A stretch of DNA of 64,000 nucleotides from a virus: IMG/VR virus record IMGVR_UViG_3300042884_001120, positions 1 to 64,000 of that record, one strand, 5' to 3'. A program made the position numbers and the translations under genes. The notes below the pieces were generated by a model. The model worked only from the letters and a program-made list of their open reading frames with translations. It was not told where the DNA came from and searched no databases. Of the stretch, positions 7,209-15,044 are shown piece by piece (positions within the stretch are counted from its first letter, which is position 1; every line of letters begins with the position of its first letter).

Positions 7209-7736
7209 TTAAGATAGGCGATAGACTTTTTTGGGCTTACCCCTGCCACCAGAAATTTCCTTCACAATGGTAACCTTACCCTGCTTAAGGGCACTTCTTA
7301 CCAAATTATGGGCTTCGTATTCCTTGATGTCATTTTTGGAAACAATATCGTTTACGGTAAACTCTCCAGAAGTTCCGCCTAGTTCGTTTAGCGGCTTGGT
7401 ATGTTTCGATGGGCGCCCCCTTCTGCGGGGCGAGACGTTTTCTGCATTTTCTGTATTCATATTTTTATTTTCTGTTTTTTGTGAAAGCTTGGGTTCGCGC
7501 GTGGATTCCTTGGAAGACTTCTCAACTATGACAACATTTACATCGTTAGAAATGGGGAACCTAAAGCTTTTCCAATCGTCTGTAACGCTGTCTCTGCGTT
7601 CTCCTTGTACAGAAGTGCTTGACTCGTTGGTAGAAATAACCCTTAGATTTCTCATTAACTCTTTTAATGAAGGTATTTCAAAGCTATCTTCTGGCTCAAG
7701 CCATCCGAGTTTCTGTGTTTTTTGTGTATTCTTCAT
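7209..7736 (-). CDS. AT-hook / winged-helix-like DNA-binding protein
   Basis: 175 residues. Residues ~1-100 are polar and probably disordered. At ~104-111 RRRGRPSK is a canonical AT-hook. The C-terminal ~55 residues (EFTVNDIVSKNDIKEYEAHN to KKVYRLS) look like a small winged helix in which a basic GGRGKPKK forms the wing. Likely a DNA-binding regulator or nucleoid-type protein. A TTGCTA-N17-TACCAT promoter ends six bases before the ATG. It is divergent from the plus-strand fibre genes, so it may act at the shared intergenic region. Confidence 0.6.
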   Translation of the reverse strand: MKNTQKTQKLGWLEPEDSFEIPSLKELMRNLRVISTNESSTSVQGERRDSVTDDWKSFRFPISNDVNVVIVEKSSKESTREPKLSQKTENKNMNTENAENVSPRRRGRPSKHTKPLNELGGTSGEFTVNDIVSKNDIKEYEAHNLVRSALKQGKVTIVKEISGGRGKPKKVYRLS

Positions 7737-7771
7737 TTATACATGGTAAATCTATTTTTATAGTTTAGCAA
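7737..7771 (-). promoter_or_regulatory. promoter, leaderless register
   Basis: Minus strand: TTGCTA (7766-7771), 17-base spacer, TACCAT (7743-7748), six bases, ATG of the AT-hook gene. The predicted +1 is the A of ATG. Confidence 0.55.
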
Positions 7772-7866
7772 GTATTTTTTTTTCAAAGTAATTTAAATTC
7801 TTTTTTTTATTATACCCTAGAAAATTAAAAACAACACGCATCTATAGTGGAGTGGTTATTGATTTG

Positions 7867-7875
7867 GTGTAAATA
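7867..7875 (+). promoter_or_regulatory. late-type promoter motif GTGTAAATA
   Basis: GTGTAAATA on the plus strand, 17 bases before the fibre ATG at 7893. The motif equals that before the fibre gene at 667 but the leader is longer here. Confidence 0.45.
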
Positions 7876-7892
7876 CTTTGGTGATCCAGAAA

Positions 7893-9389
7893 ATGATAAA
7901 TACCGTAGAGCAGTCAAGTGCTGCAAATGTTGATTTAACTGCCAGTGGTTTTATAACAACTGGGCAAACTGGCGCTTTCTACGCCGCAAACAACCCAAGC
8001 GGCTTTATTACTGGCGTTAACCTTTCGAGTTACATCACAACTGGACAAACTGGCGCTTTCTACGCCGCAAACAACCCAAGTGGATTTACTACAGCAAGTG
8101 AGTTAGCAACGGGATTAACGGGTGTCGTACAATTGGCAATTGGGTATTCGATGTCTAGCGCAAATGCCGCAGTTAGTGGGTTTGCAGATTCTTTATCAGG
8201 AACTTTATCAGGATACGTTAAAACCGGACAGACTGGCACTTTCTATACTAGCAATAACCCAAGTGGATTTATTACTGGTGTATCTCAATTTAACTTTAAC
8301 AATGGTGGGGATCTAAGTGGTAGTTTGCTTTCCCCAACAGTAACCAAAATCCAAGGTAATCCTATTGGTAATGAAACACCAGTTGGTGGTCAGACCCTAC
8401 AATGGAATGGTACGGCTTGGGTTCCCGGCAGTATTCCAGCGGGTGGTAATGGCGGTGGCGGTAGGGTTTATTATTTTAATTTCGCACACACAAGCGGAAT
8501 AGCTCCTACCGGCGGGTTGCCAACTACTGGCGATTTCCCACTTTCACTTTTAGGTACGACATATTACGAAGGAAGTGGACAAGCACAGAGCGTCGACTTA
8601 GATCCTCAGCAGACTTACCACTTAATATGCGGCTTTGTGAGTGCTAGTGGTGATCCTGGTATAACAGAGATTCCAGCTGGTCTTTGGGATTTTAATATTT
8701 GGGCTAGCGTAAATAGTACGAGCGCAACGCAATCATCAATTAAAACAGTTCTTAATATATATAACCCAACCAACTCAACTTATCGTCAAGTAGCTGAATC
8801 AGATGATGTGTATCTTTACGATACTGCAACCCCAGCTCAGTATATAGCAAATATAACTGTACCGCAAACTGGTATTTTGGCGACCGAGCGTTTATATGTA
8901 GAAATATATGGTAAAAAATATACCAATAATGAAAGAAGAATTACTTTGTACTTTGATAGTTATCGCCCATCTCACGTTCATACAACAATTCCTAGCGTGG
9001 CTGGTAACGGCGTAGTTAAGGTTATAAATGGCGTACTACAAACTCCTGCTACTGGTATTTTTAACGACGACATTGATGCGAATGCTCAGATTCAGCAGAG
9101 TAAGATACAAAATTTAACAACTAGTTTGGCCAATCTTTATCCAAGAAATAACCCAAGTGGTTATATTACTGGCGTTGATCTTTCTAGTTATGTAACAAAT
9201 AGTGAAACTGGAGCTTTTTATCCTAGAACCAACCCAAGTGGATTTATTCCCACGATAAGTGGAACTGGAGTTTCAAATGGTGGCAATGTAATTACTGGTA
9301 ATTATACCGTGTCATCTATTGTGTATTTAACACAATCGCAATATAATGCGATCACCCCTGATGGTAGAACTTTATATCTAGTAGTTTAA
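7893..9389 (+). CDS. tail fibre / virion protein with GQTGAFYAANNPSGF repeats
   Basis: 498 residues from ATG at 7893; a TTG 15 bases upstream is possible but less likely. Residues ~15-140 and ~410-460 carry repeats around TTGQTGAFYAANNPSGFITG with SSY segments, a shaft-like repeat. Residues ~160-340 form a beta-rich domain with a Gly-rich linker (AGGNGGGG), and GNGVVKVINGVLQ is typical of fibre connectors. The C-terminus (VYLTQSQYNAITPDGRTLYL) matches the end of many phage fibre and baseplate-hub proteins. It is plus-strand with a late-type motif and is followed directly by a second small virion gene. Confidence 0.75.
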   Translation: MINTVEQSSAANVDLTASGFITTGQTGAFYAANNPSGFITGVNLSSYITTGQTGAFYAANNPSGFTTASELATGLTGVVQLAIGYSMSSANAAVSGFADSLSGTLSGYVKTGQTGTFYTSNNPSGFITGVSQFNFNNGGDLSGSLLSPTVTKIQGNPIGNETPVGGQTLQWNGTAWVPGSIPAGGNGGGGRVYYFNFAHTSGIAPTGGLPTTGDFPLSLLGTTYYEGSGQAQSVDLDPQQTYHLICGFVSASGDPGITEIPAGLWDFNIWASVNSTSATQSSIKTVLNIYNPTNSTYRQVAESDDVYLYDTATPAQYIANITVPQTGILATERLYVEIYGKKYTNNERRITLYFDSYRPSHVHTTIPSVAGNGVVKVINGVLQTPATGIFNDDIDANAQIQQSKIQNLTTSLANLYPRNNPSGYITGVDLSSYVTNSETGAFYPRTNPSGFIPTISGTGVSNGGNVITGNYTVSSIVYLTQSQYNAITPDGRTLYLVV

Positions 9390-9390
9390 T

Positions 9391-9654
9391 ATGATTTACT
9401 ATGGCCAGAATAGTTTAACTGCGCTATACGTTGGTTCTAATGCTATTACTATTGGCTATCTAGGATCCAATATTGTTTGGTCACCCTTAACTGGAAATTT
9501 AACTGGAAATTTTTGGTATAATATTACATCTACTGGATGTGCTTCTGTAACAATAAATAGTTCCAATAATATTAATAATGGGTTATCGTGGGGTAACAAT
9601 GTTTATTCCGGTATTTTATCTGGAACAAACAAGTATACCTATTGCTATAGTTAG
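9391..9654 (+). CDS. small virion-associated protein
   Basis: 87 residues, rich in Asn/Gly/Ser/Thr/Tyr, low in charge. Opens with YYGQNSLTALYVGSNAITIGYLGSN, a repeated xxVGSN-type pattern seen in short phage adhesion proteins. Joined to the fibre gene by TAA-T-ATG, so co-translated with it. Probably a partner or tip of the fibre; this is inferred from composition and coupling. Confidence 0.5.
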   Translation: MIYYGQNSLTALYVGSNAITIGYLGSNIVWSPLTGNLTGNFWYNITSTGCASVTINSSNNINNGLSWGNNVYSGILSGTNKYTYCYS

Positions 9655-9658
9655 TTAC

Positions 9659-10675
9659 TTAGCTTAAGGTAGAATTAATCTTATTTAAACACGCGCACTT
9701 ATCAACAAGTGCGATATCAATATTTATCCTTTGATTATTAAGTGCTTCTAGATATAGATTATTAGAATCATTTAATATTTGCATTCTTTCGTTTAATTCT
9801 TTAGCGTCTTTTACAATAAGAAAATCGCTGATTTTATAACCACGTTCCCTTGCCTTGTTTATTGTTTTAACACATTTCGCATCAAAAAACAAAATAACAT
9901 CACACATTAGGCATTCGTAAAATCTATTCGCAAGTCCGGAATACACATCATGAGTGTGAACATCTTCAAAATAGATTGAATATTTGTAATTTTTAAGTGT
10001 TTCGTTTCCAGTAGTCCAGTCTAACTTGTCTAGGTAGTTAGCCTCAATACCGGCATTTTGATATTTTAACTGATTTTTTATTGATGAAGAAATGTAGTAA
10101 TTATCAACCCCATTAAAAGCAATCATGTCTTTATACCTGTGCTTTCTAGGTGTGCCAAAATATATACAATCTTTTTTATTTTTTACTGCATCCTGATCCA
10201 GTGGTTTGGAGTAATTGAAAATTAATGAATTTAAATTTGCTACATGCCATTCATCAATCCAATCGTTTAGCTTTTTTTCTTCGAGTTTTTTACCTAAAAT
10301 CCAATGACGATATCCAGATCTTTCCGTGTTGCAAATAACATTGTACTTTTTATGGTATTTCTTTACCACGTTTCTTAATAGAACGTTATCTTCTAGGTCA
10401 TAATCATTTACTAAAAACCACAATTTCGCATTAGGGTTATTGTCGATAATATCCATATATGCCTTGTATTTCATATAGGGAGAAGCGTAGCAACAAACAA
10501 TGTGATCCCATTGCTTTTCCAAGGCCTTGGGTATTTGTGACATGTGTGTAACTAATTCATAACCAAGTTCTTTCTTTAAAATTAGTGAGTTCCTTACATG
10601 TACTATGGAAGTATTGGAAAAATTTTCTTCTATAGTCTTTTTCTCACAGCTTTCTATCAATAGAACATTACTCAT
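9659..10675 (-). CDS. glycosyltransferase-like protein
   Basis: 338 residues. The C-terminal half contains NYKYSIYFEDVHTHDVYSGL followed by NRFYECLMCDVILFFD, the pattern of the nucleotide-sugar binding domain of GT-B fold transferases in T4-like phages. The N-terminal domain (VLLIESCEKKT, DHIVCCYASPY) is Rossmann-like. Predicted to transfer a sugar to DNA, virion protein or host glycan; substrate unknown. It ends head-to-head with the plus-strand gene at 9654, with almost no gap. No membrane segment. Confidence 0.6.
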   Translation of the reverse strand: MSNVLLIESCEKKTIEENFSNTSIVHVRNSLILKKELGYELVTHMSQIPKALEKQWDHIVCCYASPYMKYKAYMDIIDNNPNAKLWFLVNDYDLEDNVLLRNVVKKYHKKYNVICNTERSGYRHWILGKKLEEKKLNDWIDEWHVANLNSLIFNYSKPLDQDAVKNKKDCIYFGTPRKHRYKDMIAFNGVDNYYISSSIKNQLKYQNAGIEANYLDKLDWTTGNETLKNYKYSIYFEDVHTHDVYSGLANRFYECLMCDVILFFDAKCVKTINKARERGYKISDFLIVKDAKELNERMQILNDSNNLYLEALNNQRINIDIALVDKCACLNKINSTLS

Positions 10676-10679
10676 AATA

Positions 10680-11414
10680 TTAAGTCCAGAACATCTCGCG
10701 CTGTTGCATCATCCACACTAGAAGCTCGGTGTCTTTTTGTACGATCTTTGCCTCAATTGCGTTATGCTTTGCGTAACGCTGCTCATAAGTACCTTTCTTT
10801 TTATCTGTTGCAACCGTAAGCGCGGCATCGGCCTTGTTTTCTAGCGCCGGACGCTCGACTTCAATATACTTAACAGCGGCTTTAACTTTTTTAAAGAAAT
10901 CTTTATGTGCATTATTGTCATTCCAATCTACAATTCCATCAACCATTTCATCGTACCAAAAATCAAGTAGTAGTGCAAAGTTAACCTTGCGCAGTGCCTC
11001 GCTAACATCTGTATATTGATGTCTAGGCATTGACTTTCGAAAGCGCGGATAAAAAGGTTTGATAAAACGCTTTACAGCGTACTTCTTTTCCCTATAATCA
11101 AAATATAATCCTTTAAAAAACGAGTAAACTGGATTCTCCCAACTAAAGCACCATTCACGAACGAACCACTGTACAGGATAAAGGCGTTTAATCTCTTTAC
11201 GCCATGCGCTCCACCCTTTCTCCTTCGACGTGTTTCCACCGAACAACGAGGCACGGTCGATAGGTAGCGCAAAAGGCTTTCTATAAAGTCCGTAAAGTTC
11301 GCGCTCTGACTTTGGTAGCGCAAAGTACTCGTCAACCGAGGAAACTTCTATATATTTAGGGAAGGTAGGCCCAGCGAGCCTCTTTTCTAGGGTTCTGATA
11401 ATTTTCACATCCAT
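10680..11414 (-). CDS. conserved phage hypothetical protein
   Basis: 244 residues, very rich in Trp/Tyr/Phe/Arg/Lys (for example YPVQWFVREWCFSWENPVYS and KRFIKPFYPRFRKSMPRHQY), with a helical C-terminus. Such aromatic-basic proteins occur in large myoviruses without known function. No catalytic motif is visible. G+C looks somewhat higher than its neighbours. Its promoter (TTGACA-N17-TATTAT) ends exactly six bases before the ATG. Confidence 0.5.
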   Translation of the reverse strand: MDVKIIRTLEKRLAGPTFPKYIEVSSVDEYFALPKSERELYGLYRKPFALPIDRASLFGGNTSKEKGWSAWRKEIKRLYPVQWFVREWCFSWENPVYSFFKGLYFDYREKKYAVKRFIKPFYPRFRKSMPRHQYTDVSEALRKVNFALLLDFWYDEMVDGIVDWNDNNAHKDFFKKVKAAVKYIEVERPALENKADAALTVATDKKKGTYEQRYAKHNAIEAKIVQKDTELLVWMMQQREMFWT

Positions 11415-11449
11415 TAATATATAATAATACTATATGCACTATATGTCAA
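11415..11449 (-). promoter_or_regulatory. promoter, leaderless register
   Basis: TTGACA (11444-11449), 17-base spacer, TATTAT (11421-11426), six bases to ATG at 11414, minus strand. Consensus -35. Confidence 0.7.
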
Positions 11450-12036
11450 TTCCAATTTAAGAACATTTCCCACTCTTTTACATTATGTTTATTTTTAATA
11501 TAAAAAGTAGACGGTAGTTCTTTGGGGTCTTGTGGCTTTTTAATTAATTTTAAACCAGCCTCTTCTGGAGTTCTGTCCGCTTTTTTTGAATTAATATCTT
11601 TATGCGTAAGAACACAATTTGACCAGTTGGTTTTTCCTCCTCGTGAGCGAGGAATCACATGATCTATATTAGCGTCTATTGGAAAAAGTTTTTTCCCCGT
11701 GTACTGGCACATACCGTTGTCCCTTTCCCATATAGCTTTTGCAGAAAATTTGGGCCGCTTTCTAGGCACTAGATTATAGTGACACAAAACAATTACTTTC
11801 GGTATTTTAATTTTGCCCTTAATTGTCTGTATATAATTATCCGTTTCTTCTGAAACATTTAATTTAATCCAATCATCCCATTTTAATGGAACCATGTTAT
11901 CTTCGCCGCGAATATCAAGACCAGTGGCATTGTTAGTATACATCATAGAAATTGCTTCTATGGCATTCTTAACATGAATTGCTTGCCAGTTCCTATTTAA
12001 AACTAGAACTGTTTCGTTTCTAAGTTTATCGTTCAC
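11446..12036 (-). CDS. HNH endonuclease
   Basis: 196 residues. The HNH core is at residues ~120-170: AIWERDNGMCQYTGKKL (zinc-knuckle half), then DHVIPRSRGGKTNWSNCVL with the catalytic His, Asn and following His, and INSKKADRTPEEAGLKL. The N-terminal ~100 residues (VLVLNRNWQAIHVKNAIEA) match the bacterial and phage HNH family in which the nuclease follows a small alpha/beta domain. Could be a free-standing homing-type or genome-processing nuclease. The 3' end overlaps the downstream promoter; the 5' end overlaps the preceding gene by 11 bases. Confidence 0.85.
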   Translation of the reverse strand: MNDKLRNETVLVLNRNWQAIHVKNAIEAISMMYTNNATGLDIRGEDNMVPLKWDDWIKLNVSEETDNYIQTIKGKIKIPKVIVLCHYNLVPRKRPKFSAKAIWERDNGMCQYTGKKLFPIDANIDHVIPRSRGGKTNWSNCVLTHKDINSKKADRTPEEAGLKLIKKPQDPKELPSTFYIKNKHNVKEWEMFLNWN

Positions 12037-12421
12037 TGGTAACGCTCGTATCGGTATTGGTAGAATCTGGATCTATGTTTGCTTTATACAAATAGTCCAT
12101 TTCCAAAACTAAATCTTTCTTAGCTTGCTCTAGATATTCATCTGTTGGATATTTGTCCAACGATTCTCTAAGAAGATTCCCAATAATATCATTAACAGAA
12201 ATATCTTGTTCACATGAATAGGTTATTAGCATTTCAAGAATTTCTCTAGGCCAATCTTCAATATCAATTTCTATTTTCTTATAAGGACGAAGCTCAATTG
12301 AGCCATTGTCGTGAAGCTTAACACTAAATTTAGTTCCTGCGCTCGCCCCAATTTCCTGAAGTTCTTCTTCGGTAAACTGGATATAGGCATCATTAGTTGG
12401 TTGTAATGCTTTCTTTATCAT
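12026..12421 (-). CDS. small acidic protein with AbrB-like N-terminus
   Basis: 131 residues. The N-terminal half (YIQFTEEELQEIGASAGTKF, then KLHDNGSIELRPYKKIEIDI) resembles swapped-hairpin AbrB-type DNA-binding domains. The C-terminal half is helical (SCEQDISVNDIIGNLLRES). A regulator is possible but unproven. Its promoter is TTGACA-N17-TACAAT with a 12-base leader, so unlike many neighbours it may have a short 5' UTR. Confidence 0.45.
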   Translation of the reverse strand: MIKKALQPTNDAYIQFTEEELQEIGASAGTKFSVKLHDNGSIELRPYKKIEIDIEDWPREILEMLITYSCEQDISVNDIIGNLLRESLDKYPTDEYLEQAKKDLVLEMDYLYKANIDPDSTNTDTSVTSER

Positions 12422-12462
12422 AATTGTTAAGGAATTGTAAATGATTTCAACCGCTTTGTCAA
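12422..12462 (-). promoter_or_regulatory. promoter with short leader
   Basis: TTGACA (12457-12462), 17-base spacer, TACAAT (12434-12439), 12 bases to the ATG at 12421. Good consensus match. Confidence 0.6.
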
Positions 12463-12486
12463 CTGTTAATTCACCATAATAAGTAC

Positions 12487-12864
12487 TTATTTTTCAAATT
12501 GTGCTTTAATTATTTTTACGCTTTCACCCCTATTATCCATAGCCTGTTGAGATATACTAACAGGATCGGTAATATACGCTCTCGTCCTGTAACTGCCTTT
12601 GGAGTCATAAGTCCAAAGCTGATTTTTTGAAGGTGGGTATAGATAAGCAACTATCGCATGACCGGAAAGTTTTTGTTTTCTATTATAGTCTATATAACTC
12701 ATAGTAATAACTTCTGACCATACATTATATTTTCTTAACCCCTCTCTAAATGAAATCGCCGTTGGAAGACAGGCGTTCTGTTCAAATTCCATCCATGCAT
12801 TAGGATTTTTAGGTGTGCTTTCACAACCCGTTAATAAAATTAAAGCAAAGATAATTTTTTTCAT
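12487..12864 (-). CDS. lipoprotein with cysteine-peptidase-like motif
   Basis: 125 residues. MKKIIFALILLTGCES is a type II signal peptide with lipobox LTGC, so the mature protein would be acylated at Cys14 and anchored in a host membrane. The mature part has QNACLPTAISFREGL, then SGHAIVAYLYP, then TYDSKGSY, a Cys-His-Asp order as in transglutaminase or C39-like peptidases. The enzyme role is inferred. An exported phage lipoprotein could act in superinfection exclusion or envelope remodelling. Located in the early-gene block. Confidence 0.6.
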   Translation of the reverse strand: MKKIIFALILLTGCESTPKNPNAWMEFEQNACLPTAISFREGLRKYNVWSEVITMSYIDYNRKQKLSGHAIVAYLYPPSKNQLWTYDSKGSYRTRAYITDPVSISQQAMDNRGESVKIIKAQFEK

Positions 12865-12870
12865 ATTCTA

Positions 12871-13212
12871 TTATCCCCCTACTCTATTATCAAAGTCATT
12901 CTGTCGACCAACCTCCCAAACTGTCTCCCAAAGAGAATCAATAGTGTGACAGATTTCTACCTTCTTCTTACCAACTGTCTTATAAGCTTTGTTAGGCTTT
13001 CCATTCTTTAATAGAGATGGTCTTTCATAAAGATACCAATCAATCCATCCAATTTGTTCATCATTGAAATGAGACTTCAAAAGGACATCAATAACCCTTT
13101 CATATGGTTCAGTATAATTCATTAGATCAATACCAAGATCATAAGTCTTTCGACCCTTTTCATGCATTAACTGAAGCTTTAAGATAATTTCTTCAAAGAG
13201 TTCTTTTGTCAT
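12871..13212 (-). CDS. conserved phage hypothetical protein
   Basis: 113 residues. Contains LMHEKGRKTYDLGIDLMNYT and IGWIDWYLYERPS, features I associate with small T4-type early proteins. No catalytic motif. Its ATG is exactly six bases after a TTGACA-N17-TAGAAT promoter. Confidence 0.55.
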   Translation of the reverse strand: MTKELFEEIILKLQLMHEKGRKTYDLGIDLMNYTEPYERVIDVLLKSHFNDEQIGWIDWYLYERPSLLKNGKPNKAYKTVGKKKVEICHTIDSLWETVWEVGRQNDFDNRVGG

Positions 13213-13247
13213 AATCTTATTCTATATTCTTTAGGAGGATGTGTCAA
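13213..13247 (-). promoter_or_regulatory. promoter, leaderless register, CCTCCTAAAG spacer
   Basis: TTGACA (13242-13247), 17-base spacer containing CATCCTCCTAAAG, TAGAAT (13219-13224), AAGATT, ATG. The sequence is nearly identical to the promoters at 22254 and 28347. Confidence 0.8.
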
Positions 13248-13450
13248 TCCTCTTTATATGCTACACAATTAATTCTTTTATTAAAATCAGAGATGAGATT
13301 GGCTGTAATCCTAGAACCATCCTGAAGAGTTACACCAAGCCACCAATGACCATTATCCATTCTTTCTAAATGAAATAACTGAACATCTTCGGCAACAATC
13401 TCATCAAGATTGCCTTCACTATTATATCGAAATTCCCATTCAGGATTCAT
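13244..13450 (-). CDS. hypothetical protein
   Basis: 68 residues, beta-rich, with FHLERMDNGHWWLGVTLQDG. No family recognised. Its last codons overlap the -35 box of the next promoter by four bases. It starts five bases after the end of the gene at 13455. Confidence 0.5.
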   Translation of the reverse strand: MNPEWEFRYNSEGNLDEIVAEDVQLFHLERMDNGHWWLGVTLQDGSRITANLISDFNKRINCVAYKED

Positions 13451-13454
13451 AATA

Positions 13455-13703
13455 TTACCAGTTATCGAAGTCTAGGCCTCTTTGTGTCATAATCTCCCAA
13501 AACTCTTTTCTAGCTTCTTCGAGTGCTTCGTAATACTCATCAGGCTTTCCTTTATTGTCTCCAGTGTCTTCTGGATACTTGATCTTGTCTCTTAGGTATT
13601 GATCTATGTCCCAAGCAACCAAATACCAGCTAGTGGCATTGGATGCAAGTTTAAAGTCTGATTGCTCTTCTGGCAAATTAAAAGTTAATGTTCCTGTTGG
13701 CAT
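13455..13703 (-). CDS. conserved phage protein
   Basis: 82 residues: LTFNLPEEQSDFKLASNATSW, then VAWDIDQYLRDKIKY and YEALEEARKEFWEIM. This layout (short beta strand, WDIDQYLR helix, acidic helix) recurs in phage proteins of unknown function and is one of the more recognisable small families here. Soluble, cytoplasmic. Confidence 0.6.
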   Translation of the reverse strand: MPTGTLTFNLPEEQSDFKLASNATSWYLVAWDIDQYLRDKIKYPEDTGDNKGKPDEYYEALEEARKEFWEIMTQRGLDFDNW

Positions 13704-13716
13704 ATTATGTATAATA

Positions 13717-14541
13717 TTAATTTTTTGGAAGACGTGTCAAGTCTTGTATTTTCTTTTCTAGCTTTACTAATTTTAAAGCTAAATCGCTTGCCGCCTCTTC
13801 CCACGTTGGCTCTTGAAATTCATTAGAAAATGTCTTCGGCAAATCTTGTATATTTAAATATTTATCACACTTGCATTGTTCTTTTATATGTTGACATTTA
13901 TAACACCATGTGCACACACGCTCGCCTTCTACGGGGTCTCCGTTATTCAATTCGGACTCGACAAGATCAATAATGTTTTTGTCATATCCACCCCAATGAA
14001 GTGGATACATAGGATGCTTTTGAGATTCATTGTCTTCTTTAAGACTTGTGATCTGACATTGTAAACTCTTATTATATGTTTTTAATTTCTTTTCTCTTTC
14101 CCCATACATTAATTTTAATGCTTCAATCTCCTTATTAGCAGCATTGAGTTGATGCTTATATTCCTCCCTCTCTTCGGCACATTTCTTGTAGTCATTCTGA
14201 ATAATCTGAGTTTTAGCCTCATTAAAGGTTATGCCATAACTACTCCCCTCCTTCTGAAGCAGTCTTTCAATTAGCTCAACGTTCTCAGTCTTTAGATGTC
14301 TGAGATCTCTGACTTCCTTGGTAAGCTGTACGTTTTCATTATAAAACTTCTCTGCCTCTTCTCTTAAATGTGCTACTGACTGTCTAAGATTTATTGCATT
14401 ATTGTGTTCTGTAGTTCCATCTTCTTGGATGGCCTTGAGAATATCTTCAAGGGTCTTATTTTCTCCCTTTAGCCTTGCGTTTTCCTCTAATTGGTTCTCA
14501 AGTTGCCTCTTAATCCGTGAGTAGTTAAACCAGTTGTACAT
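13717..14541 (-). CDS. coiled-coil protein
   Basis: 274 residues. Most of residues ~5-175 is heptad-rich and Glu/Lys/Leu-rich, predicted coiled coil. A CWCYKCQHIKEQCKC cluster near residue 215 could bind zinc. The C-terminus is again helical. Possible scaffold or host-interaction protein; no family recognised. Its promoter TTGACA-N17-TAACAT ends six bases before the ATG. Confidence 0.55.
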   Translation of the reverse strand: MYNWFNYSRIKRQLENQLEENARLKGENKTLEDILKAIQEDGTTEHNNAINLRQSVAHLREEAEKFYNENVQLTKEVRDLRHLKTENVELIERLLQKEGSSYGITFNEAKTQIIQNDYKKCAEEREEYKHQLNAANKEIEALKLMYGEREKKLKTYNKSLQCQITSLKEDNESQKHPMYPLHWGGYDKNIIDLVESELNNGDPVEGERVCTWCYKCQHIKEQCKCDKYLNIQDLPKTFSNEFQEPTWEEAASDLALKLVKLEKKIQDLTRLPKN

Positions 14542-14576
14542 ATAAATATGTTACTGATATATGATAGCTATGTCAA
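14542..14576 (-). promoter_or_regulatory. promoter, leaderless register
   Basis: TTGACA (14571-14576), 17-base spacer, TAACAT (14548-14553), six bases, ATG at 14541. Confidence 0.7.
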
Positions 14577-14578
14577 TA

Positions 14579-14851
14579 TTAAAATGCAAACATTAGTGCA
14601 GTTTGGGCAACAATGGGTTGATTACCCCCATGAAACTTAAAATCCCTACTGATAATACCACCTAATTGGCAGTCTTTTTTCTTTGATACTTTAAGATGGT
14701 ACTTGGATTGTAACCTATTAATATCCTCTATAACGTCTCTACTATCATGGTAAGCGCCAATATAGTCAATTAATTTAAATTCTGGCTTTTCGTATGCATA
14801 CGTGTTTGTCGCCAGTAATATACATAATATAATTATATTTTTATATCTCAT
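14579..14851 (-). CDS. small exported protein
   Basis: 90 residues from ATG at 14849-14851. MRYKNIIILCILLATNTYA is a signal peptide with likely cleavage after TYA. The mature part has two Cys-flanking basic segments (SKKKDCQLGG). One of the few genes with a Shine-Dalgarno-like AGGAG, eight bases upstream. The start overlaps the preceding gene. Periplasmic role unknown. Confidence 0.55.
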   Translation of the reverse strand: MRYKNIIILCILLATNTYAYEKPEFKLIDYIGAYHDSRDVIEDINRLQSKYHLKVSKKKDCQLGGIISRDFKFHGGNQPIVAQTALMFAF

Positions 14852-15044
14852 AGTGCCAACTCCTCTTGAACTCTTCAAATTTCTTTAGCCAAAGATTAAA
14901 CTTTCTAAGTCTTTTGGTTCCTTTTTCGCCTTTCTTCTTTACCTTCTTAACTCCTTTTGATATCATCCAAAAGAACATCAGCATTCCAAATGCTAATAGA
15001 CCCACTGTTACATGACCAATAACATGAATATCATTATGTTGCAT
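14841..15044 (-). CDS. small membrane protein with basic tail
   Basis: 67 residues. One membrane helix (VTVGLLAFGMLMFFWMIS) followed by a very basic cytoplasmic-type tail (KGVKKVKKKGEKGTKRLRK). Abuts the PhyH-type gene at 15045 and overlaps the following exported-protein gene. Function unknown; topology is visible. Confidence 0.55.
   Translation of the reverse strand: MQHNDIHVIGHVTVGLLAFGMLMFFWMISKGVKKVKKKGEKGTKRLRKFNLWLKKFEEFKRSWHYEI

Noticed and set aside
7231-7749. 172-aa plus-strand ORF opposite the AT-hook gene
   Set aside because: Antisense shadow of a gene with clear domain features and promoter; its composition is atypical.
11072-11335. 87-aa minus-strand ORF in another frame
   Set aside because: Lies wholly inside the 244-aa gene at 10680 and shows no motifs or junction signals.
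13231-13241. Strong Shine-Dalgarno-like AGGAGG on the plus strand (also near 17551, 22275 and 28367)
   Set aside because: No plus-strand start follows; it is the complement of the conserved spacer in minus-strand promoters.
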